Source: DATAWZ01 sp036266975
GTDB lineage: Bacteria > Actinomycetota > Thermoleophilia > Solirubrobacterales > Solirubrobacteraceae
Reading direction: 5' to 3'
Assembly (NCBI GenBank): GCA_036266975.1
Contig: DATAWZ010000022.1
Location: 33,515-97,514 of the forward strand
Length of the DNA: 64,000 bases
Within the stretch, counting starts at the first letter, position 1, and every line of letters begins with the position of its first letter. The position numbers were made by a program, and so were the translations under genes. Of the stretch, positions 50,216 through 58,135 are shown piece by piece. The notes beneath the pieces were generated by a model that made no database searches, was not told the DNA's origin, and saw nothing but the letters and a program-made list of their open reading frames with translations.

Positions 50216-50367
50216 CGCGCTGCCTCCCGTCTCGATCAAGCACCCGCTGAGCGCCCGCGCCTTCAGCACGAGGTCGCCCCGCGACCGTAGCGCACGCCCG
50301 GGAGCCGACGCCACGGTTGCTGTCCGACGGCGTACATGCCCGGTGTCGTCGAGGCGGGCCCAGACCG

Positions 50368-51852
50368 CTACGCCGAAAAGGAGCGGTCGGCGGCCACGCG
50401 CACGCGCGAGCCGAGGAAGTCGTCCCGCTCGATCGCGGCCATGACCTCGGCGGCCTCGGTGCGCCCGAGCGCGCGCCGGCCGTCGTCGCGCAGCGCGAAC
50501 ACGACGCCGTAGGTCGGCGCCCCCTCGCGGTCGTAGACGACCGTCGCCGTCTCGACCGTCGCCTCCCCGTCGGCATCGGCCACCGTGCGCGCGCTTGGGG
50601 TCTCGGGCTCGGGCGTCAGCGCCGCGTAAGGGCGCGCGGGCGGCGAATTGCCGTACAGGCCGAGGGCGTGCTTGGTCGCATACCAGCCCAGGCCCGTGGA
50701 CAGCCCGAGCGTCCCGGGCGGCGCCTCGCGCAGCCGCCGCACGACCGCGGCGACGCCGTGGGTGAAGTAGTTGTTGCCCGGCCCGCCGAAGAAGGTCAGC
50801 CCGCCGGTGCACGTGAGCGGACGGTCGTGATCGTCGAAGGGCAGCCCGAGCTCGCGGGCGGCGAGCTGCACCGCCGCGGGGAAGCAGGAGTACAGGTCGA
50901 TCGGTCCGATCTCCTCGGCGCTCACGCCAGCGTGCCCCAGCACGGCCTCTCCGCACGCGCGGATCGCGGGCGAGCGATCCAGCACGCGCCGCTCGGACAT
51001 GAACCACTCGTCGATCGCGTTGGCGCAGGCGTTCAGGAACACCCAGCGGTCGCTGGCGATGCCCAGGCCCTGGGCGGTGCCCACCGAGCACAGCAGCAGC
51101 GCGCCGCCCTGGTCGACCTGGAGGTTCGCGTTGAGCAGCTTGGTGTAGGGCAGGGTCACCAGACGATTGGCCTTCGACGGGGTGGCGAGCTCCTGCGCCG
51201 TGTAGGCCTGCGGGCTCCACGCCGCGGGCTGCTCGGCGGCGACCTCGCTGAAGCGGGCCCACACGCGGGAGATCAGCTCGAGCTGCTCGGCGGGCGAGCG
51301 GCCCGCGGCGTGCCGGAGCGCGTTCTCGAGCAGCGGGTAGGCGACCAGCGGCAGCGTGATGCCCACCGCGAGCTCGGCCTCGGTCGAGGGCGGCGCCTCG
51401 GGCTCGAGGACCTCGGCGGTCCGACGGTCGGGATCGAAGGGCGGCCACGGCAGCTGCTCGCCGCGCTTGAGAATCGCCCCGAGCGTGTGGACCGCCTCGG
51501 CGCCGCACAGGATCGCGCCGTCGAGCTGGCCGTCCTGGATGCGCTCGGCGAGGGTGGCCAGCAGCAGGCCCGGGCCGTTGCCGCCGGCCTTGCTCGAGCG
51601 CATCGTCGCCACCCCCTCCAGGCCGAGCAGCTCGGCGGCGCGCGCCGCGGGGTCGCCGTCGAGCCACGAGATGGTCGGCACCGCGGCGATCGCGCCCACG
51701 CGCTCGAGCAGGCCCGGCGCCCCGGCGTCCTGCGCCGCGGCGCGGACCGCGTCGGCCATCATCCGGCAGGGCTCGGTGTCGACGGCGTCGCCGTCTCGGT
51801 GGGTGATCTCGCCGACGCCGACGATCACCGGCAGGCGCGGATCGAGCGCCAT
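50368..51852 (-). CDS. Thiolase-fold (SCP2-thiolase/acetyl-CoA acetyltransferase-like) protein
   Basis: The 494-residue product is thiolase-like: VIVGVGEITHRDGDAVDTEP, RSSKAGGNGPGLLLATLAERI, DLYSCFPAAVQLAARELGL, and TCTGGLTFFGGPGNNY near the C-terminus. The usual nucleophilic Cys of the N-terminal domain (CxSG) is replaced by a KAGGNGP segment, as in non-canonical thiolase-like proteins of mycobacteria, so a true condensing or thiolytic reaction is doubtful. The ATG overlaps the TetR stop as TGATG, making a two-gene operon. Confidence 0.8.
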   Translation of the reverse strand: MALDPRLPVIVGVGEITHRDGDAVDTEPCRMMADAVRAAAQDAGAPGLLERVGAIAAVPTISWLDGDPAARAAELLGLEGVATMRSSKAGGNGPGLLLATLAERIQDGQLDGAILCGAEAVHTLGAILKRGEQLPWPPFDPDRRTAEVLEPEAPPSTEAELAVGITLPLVAYPLLENALRHAAGRSPAEQLELISRVWARFSEVAAEQPAAWSPQAYTAQELATPSKANRLVTLPYTKLLNANLQVDQGGALLLCSVGTAQGLGIASDRWVFLNACANAIDEWFMSERRVLDRSPAIRACGEAVLGHAGVSAEEIGPIDLYSCFPAAVQLAARELGLPFDDHDRPLTCTGGLTFFGGPGNNYFTHGVAAVVRRLREAPPGTLGLSTGLGWYATKHALGLYGNSPPARPYAALTPEPETPSARTVADADGEATVETATVVYDREGAPTYGVVFALRDDGRRALGRTEAAEVMAAIERDDFLGSRVRVAADRSFSA

Positions 51853-52535
51853 CAGCCGGCCACCGCGAGCGTGTACAGGGCGGTGAGGTGGTCGACCAGC
51901 TCTTCGGGATCGGCCGGCGCGCGGCCGGCGATGAACGAGATCAGCGCCTCGGCGAGCCCGCCCGACAGGATGATCGCGTTCAGCTGCAGGCGCCGCTCGT
52001 CGACCGAGTCCGGGTCCGGGTCCGGGTCCGGGTCCGGGTGCAGCGTGCGCATGAGCCGCGCGGCGAGCGAGGCGAAGACATCGAGCATCTCGGCGCGGTA
52101 GACGCGAAAGCTCGGCGTCGCGCACGACTCGACGAGCGCCACCCGCACCCGGCGGTGGTCGGCCATGAAGTAGCGGATGAGCGCCGAGAGCGCGGCGCGG
52201 ACGCGCTCCTCCGGGAGCAGGCCCTCCTGCGCGACGGTGAGGTGGACGAGCTCGTGCACGTCCTCGGCGATGCTCTCGCAGACCGCGAGGAACAGCGCCT
52301 CCCGGCCGTCGAAGAGCTCGTAGAAGTAGCGCGGGCTCACGCGGGCGAAGCGGCAGATGTCCCCCACCGTCGCGTCGCTCCAGCCGCTCATGCCGAACAC
52401 CTCCAAGCCGACGAGGAGCAGCCGCTCGCGGCGGAACCGGATGCGCTCGTCCGAGGTCAGGCCGCCCCAGATCCGGCCTGGGGAGGCCGTGGGTGCCTTC
52501 TCGGTGTCGGTCGTCACCGCCGGCGCGTCTGGCAT
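51852..52535 (-). CDS. TetR-family transcriptional regulator
   Basis: The 227-residue product has a helix-turn-helix at about 40-85 (GMSGWSDATVGDICRFARVSPRYFYELFDGREALF) followed by a helical ligand-binding domain. A (DP)5 run at about 167-176 is encoded by five exact TCCGGG repeats on the plus strand. It is cotranscribed with the thiolase-like gene and divergent from a sulfotransferase. Confidence 0.9.
   Translation of the reverse strand: MPDAPAVTTDTEKAPTASPGRIWGGLTSDERIRFRRERLLLVGLEVFGMSGWSDATVGDICRFARVSPRYFYELFDGREALFLAVCESIAEDVHELVHLTVAQEGLLPEERVRAALSALIRYFMADHRRVRVALVESCATPSFRVYRAEMLDVFASLAARLMRTLHPDPDPDPDPDSVDERRLQLNAIILSGGLAEALISFIAGRAPADPEELVDHLTALYTLAVAG
52009..52038. repeat. Hexanucleotide tandem repeat (TCCGGG)5 in the TetR gene
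   Basis: Five exact 6-bp units encode alternating Asp-Pro on the minus strand. Length changes would add or remove dipeptides without breaking the frame. It lies in the loop between ligand-domain helices. Confidence 0.9.
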
Positions 52536-52651
52536 TTGGAATGCGAGTTTACAAGTTGAAAGATCTGTTTCCCAGATGGATTGGATTTCTCTTATCTTCC
52601 TCTGCGACAGGGCTTATGCGCCTCTCCACCGGCGCCCGTACGGTCCAGGCC
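52536..52651. promoter_or_regulatory. AT-rich divergent promoter region
   Basis: The gap between the TetR and sulfotransferase genes is notably AT-rich for this window at 52540-52615, with GAAAGATCTGTTTC as a 4-6-4 inverted repeat that could be a TetR operator. No unambiguous -35/-10 pair was assigned. Confidence 0.35.
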
Positions 52652-53455
52652 ATGAGAGCGCTGCCCCTTCGGCCGAGGGTCGCGTCACCGCGCTTCGCCG
52701 TGATCAGCTCGCCCCGGTCGGCCAACACGTGGCTGCGACGGCTCCTGGGCCAGCTGTTCGACCTCGAGGAGATCCCCGTGCACGCCCCCGCCGAGGTGCC
52801 GTGGGGCGAGCTGCCCGAGCGCTGCATCGTGCAGCTGCACTGGCCGCGCGATCCGGCGCTCGTCGCGCGCCTGCGCCGGGAGCGCTTTCAGATCTGCGTG
52901 CTCGTCCGCCATCCCCTGGACATGCTCGTCTCGATCCTGCACTTCTGCGCGCATGAGCCGCTCACCGCGCGCTGGCTCGACGGCGCGCACGGCGACGAGC
53001 GCGAGATCGTCGGCGCCGAGCCGTGCTCGGCCGAGTTCGTGCGCTACGCGGCAAGCCCTCGCGCCCGCGCGCTGGTCGGCGTGAGCCCGCAGTGGTGGAA
53101 TCGCCACGCGGTGGCCCGGCTGCGCTTCGAGGACTTCGTCACCGATCCGGCCGACGGCCTGGCGAAGATCGTCACCGACAGCCGGATCGCGCCGGTGATG
53201 GCGATCAGCGAGACGCTGCGCGACCTGCCCTTCGGCCGCCTGCAGATCGAGACCGACAACGCCCACTTCTGGCAGGGCCGCGTGGGCCTGTGGCGCGAGC
53301 TGCTCCCCGCCGCCCTCGCCCACCAGATCGCCGCGCCCTACGTCAGCCACGCCCAGCGCTTCCGCTACGAGCTCGCGCCCGACCGATCGCTCGACCTCGA
53401 GGCGGCGCGGGCCCACTGGCGCGAGCTCGCCCGCGTTCCCGGGCGCGTCTCGTAG
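52652..53455 (+). CDS. Sulfotransferase-like protein
   Basis: The 267-residue product has the 5'-phosphosulfate-binding loop SSPRSANTWLRRLLGQLF near its N-terminus and a 3'-phosphate-binding-like VLVRHPLDMLVSILHF with the family's RxPxxxxxS arrangement. It would transfer sulfate from PAPS to an unknown acceptor. ATG 52652 is used; ATG 52618 in the same frame is a possible earlier start. It ends 9 bp from a convergent acyltransferase gene. Confidence 0.8.
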   Translation: MRALPLRPRVASPRFAVISSPRSANTWLRRLLGQLFDLEEIPVHAPAEVPWGELPERCIVQLHWPRDPALVARLRRERFQICVLVRHPLDMLVSILHFCAHEPLTARWLDGAHGDEREIVGAEPCSAEFVRYAASPRARALVGVSPQWWNRHAVARLRFEDFVTDPADGLAKIVTDSRIAPVMAISETLRDLPFGRLQIETDNAHFWQGRVGLWRELLPAALAHQIAAPYVSHAQRFRYELAPDRSLDLEAARAHWRELARVPGRVS

Positions 53456-53464
53456 GCCGGCCGC

Positions 53465-54931
53465 TCAGCCAACGAGCGCGAGCAGGTCGGCGAGCTCGCC
53501 GGCCATGCCCTCGACGATCGATTGCACGTCGGGGGTCTGCTCGCGGTCGGCGGTGATCCCCACGTCGATCGCTTCGCGATAGCTCATGACGGTCACGTTC
53601 AGGCCGCTGCCGTCGGCGACGATCGACAGCGGGTAGAGCGCCTCGAGCTTCGCGCCGGCGGTGTAGATCGGGATCGGCGGGCCGGGCACGTTGGAGATGA
53701 TCACGTTGAACGGCGGGCGCACGACGTTGTGCGCGCTCAGCGAGAGGACGGCCCGCGCCCCGCGGGCGTGCAGCGCCGGCGGGATGAACGTGCTCACGTC
53801 GCTCAGCGCCTTGGCCGGCAGCGCGTGGTGGCGGTCCTTGGCCGCGCGCAGCTGCTCGTGCATGTCGCGCAGGCGCTCGGCCGGGTCGGCCAGGTGGGTG
53901 GGGATCGCCACGATCATCAGCGAGATCTGATTGCCGAACGTCCCGCGTTCCTGCTCGGTGCGCACCGACACCGGGATCTGGGCGAGCAGCGGCCCCTCGG
54001 GCAGCTCGCCGTGGGCGCGCAGGTGCTCGCGCAGCGCGCCGGCCACCAGCGAGCAGACGACGTCGTTGACCTTGACCTCGAAATGGCTCTTGACCTGCTT
54101 GACCTCATCGAGCGAGAGCGATCCCAGCCCGAAGATCCGGTGCGGGGAGAGCTTCGCGCCGTACGGGCCGCGAGGCGCACGCAGCGCCGGGCGCTCGATG
54201 ATCTGGGCGCGCTCGTCGGAGGTGACCGCGCGGCGCACCCGCGACATCGTGCGGCTGACCGTCTCGCTGCCGGGCATCCCCAGCAGCGAGGGGACCACGT
54301 CGACGTGCGGGAGCAGGCGGGTCAGGCGGCTGGAGACCGTGAACGGGTAACGTGGCAGGCCGGCCAGGCCGCGCACGAACATCGCGGCGTTGCCCGGTGC
54401 CTGCTCGCCGTCGGCGGCGTCCGGCGCGGGCGGCTCGATCTCTCGCCCCTCGGGCGCCAGGTCGTAGAGGATCGTCATCACCTCGGCACCGGAGAGCCCG
54501 TCGATCGCCGCGTGGTGGATCTTGGTCACCAGCGCGACCATCCCGCCCTCGAGCCCCTGCACGAGGTACAGCTCCCACAGCGGACGCGCGCGGTCCAGGC
54601 GACGGGAGTAGATCCGCGAGACCTGCTCGGCGAGTTGCTCGCGGGTCCCGGGCGCCGGCAGCGCGAGCTCGCGGACGTGGTGGCCGAGGTCGAAGTGGTC
54701 GTCGTGGACCCAGTAGGGCCAGTCCAGTCCGAAGGGCACCGGCACGAGTCGTTGGGTGAGCGGCGGCACCAGGTGCAGCCGCGGCTCGAGCATCCCCTTG
54801 AGCCCGTCGAGCGTGAGCGAGCCACCCGGCGCCGTGCTCGGATCGAGCAGCGCGACGCTGCCCACGTGGCCGTAGTTGCGATCGGTCTCCAGGGCCAGGA
54901 ACTGCGTATCGAGCGCCGAGAGCTGCTGCAC
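53465..54931 (-). CDS. Wax ester synthase/diacylglycerol acyltransferase (WS/DGAT)
   Basis: Acyl-CoA-dependent acyltransferase making storage lipids (triacylglycerol or wax ester). The 488-residue product has the N-terminal LSALDTQFLALE, the active-site motif HHAAIDG at 139-145, the RPLWELYLVQGL segment, the KVNDVVCSLVAGALREHL segment, and the conserved NVIISNVPGPP near the C-terminus. Length is typical for the actinobacterial family. It is divergent from nothing on its 5' side except a small SnoaL gene on the same strand. Confidence 0.95.
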   Translation of the reverse strand: MQQLSALDTQFLALETDRNYGHVGSVALLDPSTAPGGSLTLDGLKGMLEPRLHLVPPLTQRLVPVPFGLDWPYWVHDDHFDLGHHVRELALPAPGTREQLAEQVSRIYSRRLDRARPLWELYLVQGLEGGMVALVTKIHHAAIDGLSGAEVMTILYDLAPEGREIEPPAPDAADGEQAPGNAAMFVRGLAGLPRYPFTVSSRLTRLLPHVDVVPSLLGMPGSETVSRTMSRVRRAVTSDERAQIIERPALRAPRGPYGAKLSPHRIFGLGSLSLDEVKQVKSHFEVKVNDVVCSLVAGALREHLRAHGELPEGPLLAQIPVSVRTEQERGTFGNQISLMIVAIPTHLADPAERLRDMHEQLRAAKDRHHALPAKALSDVSTFIPPALHARGARAVLSLSAHNVVRPPFNVIISNVPGPPIPIYTAGAKLEALYPLSIVADGSGLNVTVMSYREAIDVGITADREQTPDVQSIVEGMAGELADLLALVG

Positions 54932-54965
54932 GCAGCCTCCTTTCGTCCGGGCGGTTGCTGCGACC

Positions 54966-55325
54966 CTACTGCGCGAGCTGGGCCGCGATCGCGTCGCGCA
55001 CGGCGACCAGGCCGCTGAGCGGGCGGACCATCACCGTCAGCTCGGCCACGCGCCCGTCGGGCGCCCGGCGGATCAGGTCGATGCCGTCGACCTCGCGATC
55101 GCCGACCCGCGCGGCGAAACGCAGCAGCTCGCGATCGCCGTCGCGCAGCGCATCGACGTAGCGGAAGTCCTGGAAGACCGACAGCACCGCTCGCAGCACG
55201 ACCATCGTCGTCTCGCGCCCCTCGTAGGCGCGGTACACCGCGGGGCTCTGAAAGCGCACGTCGGGGGCGAGCGACGCCTCCAGGGCGTCGACGTCACGGG
55301 CCTCGACGGCGGCGCGGAAGGACAT
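54966..55325 (-). CDS. SnoaL/NTF2-like protein
   Basis: The 119-residue product begins MSFRAAVEARDVDALEASLA and has the NTF2-like pattern PDVRFQSPAVYRAYEGRETTMVVLRAVLSVF followed by RFAARVGDREVDGIDLIRRAPDGRVAELTVMVRPL. GAGGA lies 9 bases before the ATG at 55325. Members are small enzymes or ligand-binding proteins; the substrate is unknown. It lies 34 bp upstream of the WS/DGAT gene in the same direction. Confidence 0.85.
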   Translation of the reverse strand: MSFRAAVEARDVDALEASLAPDVRFQSPAVYRAYEGRETTMVVLRAVLSVFQDFRYVDALRDGDRELLRFAARVGDREVDGIDLIRRAPDGRVAELTVMVRPLSGLVAVRDAIAAQLAQ

Positions 55326-55385
55326 CGCGGGACATCCTCGCGGAAACTGCGCCGGCACGTCTCCAACGCTGGGGGTCAAGTTCGA

Positions 55386-55395
55386 CGAACGTTCG
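55386..55395. promoter_or_regulatory. Palindrome CGAACGTTCG between divergent genes
   Basis: A perfect 10-bp palindrome in the 171-bp gap between the SnoaL-like gene (minus) and the HtaA-like gene (plus). It is a candidate operator; no regulator is adjacent. Confidence 0.3.
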
Positions 55396-55496
55396 ACCGA
55401 AGACTGTTGCGAAGGCAACCAGCCTCGATCGTCCCGACTGGTGTGGCCGGCAGCGCCGCCCCCGGTCCGCCCGCAACACCAGGAGGAACCACTCAC

Positions 55497-56093
55497 ATGC
55501 GCATCTCCCGTGCCCTCGGCACCGCCGCCGCCGTCACCGCGGCCCTCGGCGGCCTCACCGCTCCCGCACTGGCCAACGCCAAGACGAGCAAGAAGCCCAA
55601 GCCCAAGACGACCTACAAGGTCACCGGCGGCACCGTCACCGCCACGTTCAGCAGCACCTCGGCCACGGTCCTGGGCGCCCTGGGGATCAAGGTCTCGGTG
55701 AGCGCCCCGACCACCCAGCCGACCCCGACCGAGATCGTCTTCCCGCTGAAGTCCGGCACGGTCAACACCAAGACCGGGGCCGCGACGTTGAACGCCGCGC
55801 CCGGCGGCTCGGTCGTCTACTCCAAGGGGACCACATCGCTGACCGTCACCAACGCGTCGGTCGCGCTCGGCAAGGGCCCGGTCCTGAACGCCGCGCTCGA
55901 CGGGAAGAGCGGGCCGTTCCTGACGCTGTCCTCGGGCGCGCTGAAGGTCAAGGGCGGCAAGGCCACGGTGAGCAGCCTTCAGGCCAAGCTCAGCCCCATC
56001 GCCGCGGAGGCGTTCGACGACATCTTCAGCACGGTCCTGCTCTCGCCGAACCTCACCGTCGCGACGGTGAGCATCGACGCGAAGGTCAAGTAG
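55497..56093 (+). CDS. Secreted HtaA-domain-like protein
   Basis: The 198-residue product has a signal peptide (ALGTAAAVTAALGGLTAPALA), a lysine-rich linker and one beta-rich domain. The pattern FPLKSGTVNTKTGAATLNAAPGGSVVYSKGTTSLTVTNASVAL resembles HtaA domains, which bind haem in corynebacteria. No LPxTG or membrane anchor is seen. AGGAGG lies 10 bases before the ATG at 55497, an excellent ribosome-binding site. Confidence 0.65.
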   Translation: MRISRALGTAAAVTAALGGLTAPALANAKTSKKPKPKTTYKVTGGTVTATFSSTSATVLGALGIKVSVSAPTTQPTPTEIVFPLKSGTVNTKTGAATLNAAPGGSVVYSKGTTSLTVTNASVALGKGPVLNAALDGKSGPFLTLSSGALKVKGGKATVSSLQAKLSPIAAEAFDDIFSTVLLSPNLTVATVSIDAKVK

Positions 56094-56099
56094 CCGCGC

Positions 56100-56930
56100 T
56101 CAGCCGGCCGGGGCAGGCTGAGCCTGCTCCGCGCCGGCATGCTCGGTGACCTCGAGCACGATCCGCACCGTCTCCTGCGGGTCGTCGAGCATCGGGCAGT
56201 GACCCAGGCCGGACATCTCGACCCACTCGGCGTCGGGGGCGAGCTCGTGCAAGCGCCGCGCGTACTCGGGGTAGCGCAGGATGCGGTCGGCGGTCCCCCA
56301 CGCGATCCGGGTCGGCGTATCGATGTCCCCGAGCGAGCCGAACCCGCCCTTGACCGCCACCTCGAGGAAGGGCAGGTAGATCTCGCACGCCGCGGCGCCC
56401 TCGAGCATCTCGGCCGCGAACCGGGCGGAGATGTTCTGCGGACGGGCGACGACGTCGCGCAGCGTCAGCGCACGGAACCGCGGGCGGCGCACCAGTTGCC
56501 GGCCACGCTCGCCGAGCCAAGCGATCATCCGGTAGTTCGTCCGGAACATCCGCTCCAGGCGTCGATCCTCCTTGCCGCCGGGCGGCCAGCCGCCGGCCGG
56601 CGCCAACGCCACCGTCGACAGCGCGCGCCCGCGCCCGGCGAGCTCGAGCGCGAGCCAGCCCCCGAGCGAGTTGCCGACCAGGTGCGCCTTCTCCCAGCCG
56701 AGAGCGTCCATGTCGCGCTCGAGCTGGTCGGCGATCGCCGACGGCGACGCCGGGTCGCCGGCGTGGTAGGGCGGGCCTCCGTAGTGCCCGAGCAGCGTCG
56801 GGGCGTACACGTCGTGGCGCGCCGTCAGCGGCGCGAGCACGGGCTCCCAGACCCGCCAGGTGGCCGAGAAACCGTGGATGAGCATCATCGGCGGGCCGGA
56901 GCCGCCGCGGAAGGAGGATTCGGTCGTCAT
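56100..56930 (-). CDS. Alpha/beta hydrolase
   Basis: The 276-residue product has an alpha/beta-hydrolase fold with the oxyanion-hole motif LIHGFSATWRVW, nucleophile elbow GNSLGG, the acid in WGTADRILR and the catalytic histidine in GLGHCPM. ATG 56930 is used because the fold begins directly after it. It ends 6 bp from the convergent HtaA-like gene. The substrate is unknown. Confidence 0.88.
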   Translation of the reverse strand: MTTESSFRGGSGPPMMLIHGFSATWRVWEPVLAPLTARHDVYAPTLLGHYGGPPYHAGDPASPSAIADQLERDMDALGWEKAHLVGNSLGGWLALELAGRGRALSTVALAPAGGWPPGGKEDRRLERMFRTNYRMIAWLGERGRQLVRRPRFRALTLRDVVARPQNISARFAAEMLEGAAACEIYLPFLEVAVKGGFGSLGDIDTPTRIAWGTADRILRYPEYARRLHELAPDAEWVEMSGLGHCPMLDDPQETVRIVLEVTEHAGAEQAQPAPAG

Positions 56931-57036
56931 CGGATCAGCGTACCGAGTGCCACCTGCATTCCCCGCGGTGCGCCGGAAAGCCTGGTCGGCGACCCGTGCC
57001 CATGCCCGCATCCTCCCTCCCATCCCCACGGCGCCG

Positions 57037-57727
57037 ATGATCGGTCCGCTCGGGCTGGGCTCGCAGTGGCGCCGCGCGGCGATGCGCACCAACCTGTGGC
57101 TGGTGCCGGCGGTGGCCGTCGTCGGCTCGGTCGCGCTGTTCGCGATCGACCGGCACGTCTACGACACGCACGCGGGGCTGTCGGCGACCTTCGTCGGCGG
57201 CGACGCCAGCGCGGCGAGCACGATCCTGACCGCGCTCGCCGCCGCGATCATCACCGTCGCCTGCGTGTCTTCTCGATCCTGACCGTCGCGCTCACGCTCG
57301 CCTCGAGCCAGTTCGGCCCGCGGATGCCGCGCCAGTTCATCCGCGATCGCGGCACGCAGGTCACGCTCGCCGCGTTCGTGGGCACGTTCGTCTACGCGGC
57401 GTTGGGCTCTTCGCGGTCGGTGCCGGGCACCGACCCGACTTCGTCCCGCGCATCTCGATCGCGGTGACGGCGCTGCTCTGGATCCTCGACGTCGAGGTGC
57501 TGATCTACCTCATCCACCACGTCGCCCAGTCGATCCAGCTGCCGCGCGTGATCGCGAGCATCGCCGGCGATCTGACCCGAGCCATCGAGGTCGAAAGCAG
57601 CGATCGGGGCCGTTCGGGCGCGATCGTCGAGGCCGGGCCCCCGGTGGCCGAGCGGCGGCTGCGCATGGAGGAAGGCGGCACCCCGGCGCTCGGCCGCTAC
57701 GACGCCTCTCGCGCCGTCGCCGGCTGA
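57037..57727 (+). pseudogene. Frameshifted and truncated DUF2254-family membrane protein
   Basis: Three frames together match the N-terminal half of a DUF2254 protein: MRTNLWLVPAVAVVGSVALFAID to ALAAAIITVA, then VFSILTVALTLASSQFGPRMPRQF to TFVYAALG, then LFAVGAGHRPDFVPRISI to IHHVAQSIQLPRVIASIAGDL. The frame switches lie near 57262 and 57405. After 57580 the match is lost and the usual C-terminal half is missing. It lies in a decay zone with other fragments. Confidence 0.75.
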
Positions 57728-58135
57728 GCCGTGTGCCGCCAGCCGCCACATACGCGGCCCACGACACGCACGTCGGGGGCTGAGCCCTCGCTTCGTCGCC
57801 CCCGCACGACGCGGGGGATGGGCCCTGAAGTCCTGTGCGTTACCGGCGAGCGAAAACCCAAGCGTGCCGCGAACGCGGGGCGCAGCGCCATGGCGGGGGC
57901 CCCGAACGGGTGCGGCCGACGGGAACGTGCGGGGCTTGCGGATGCGTGCCTCAGGTACCGCGACGGGCGAGCTCGGCACGAGCTCGCCGAGCGCGTTGCG
58001 AGGCAGGCGCTCAACGAAGTCGACCACTTCCGCATTGTCGGGGGTGCGCGGCTGCGAGGCGTGGTCGCCGCCGTCGGCTCCGATCGCGGCGCGCTAGGTT
58101 CTCGGGGAGACCGCGAAAAAGGAGAGGAGCGCCCG
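57728..58135. other. Decayed intergenic region before the aldehyde dehydrogenase gene
   Basis: No intact gene. A 7-bp stem CCCCCGC/GCGGGGG lies at 57799-57817. A segment at 57888-57917 (GCCATGGCGGGGGCCCCGAACGG) resembles the middle of the dispersed palindromic repeat. On the minus strand from about 58055 to 57970 one frame reads TPDNAEVVDFVERLPRNALG, similar to the C-terminal end of acyl-CoA synthetases, suggesting a gene fragment. GGAGAGGAG just before 58136 is the ribosome-binding site of the next gene. Confidence 0.5.

Noticed and set aside
47951..51667. Single long 1238-codon minus-strand frame
   Set aside because: The part above 50215 is a shadow frame of the thiolase-like gene; the real gene starts at a signal peptide near 50215 with a good ribosome-binding site.
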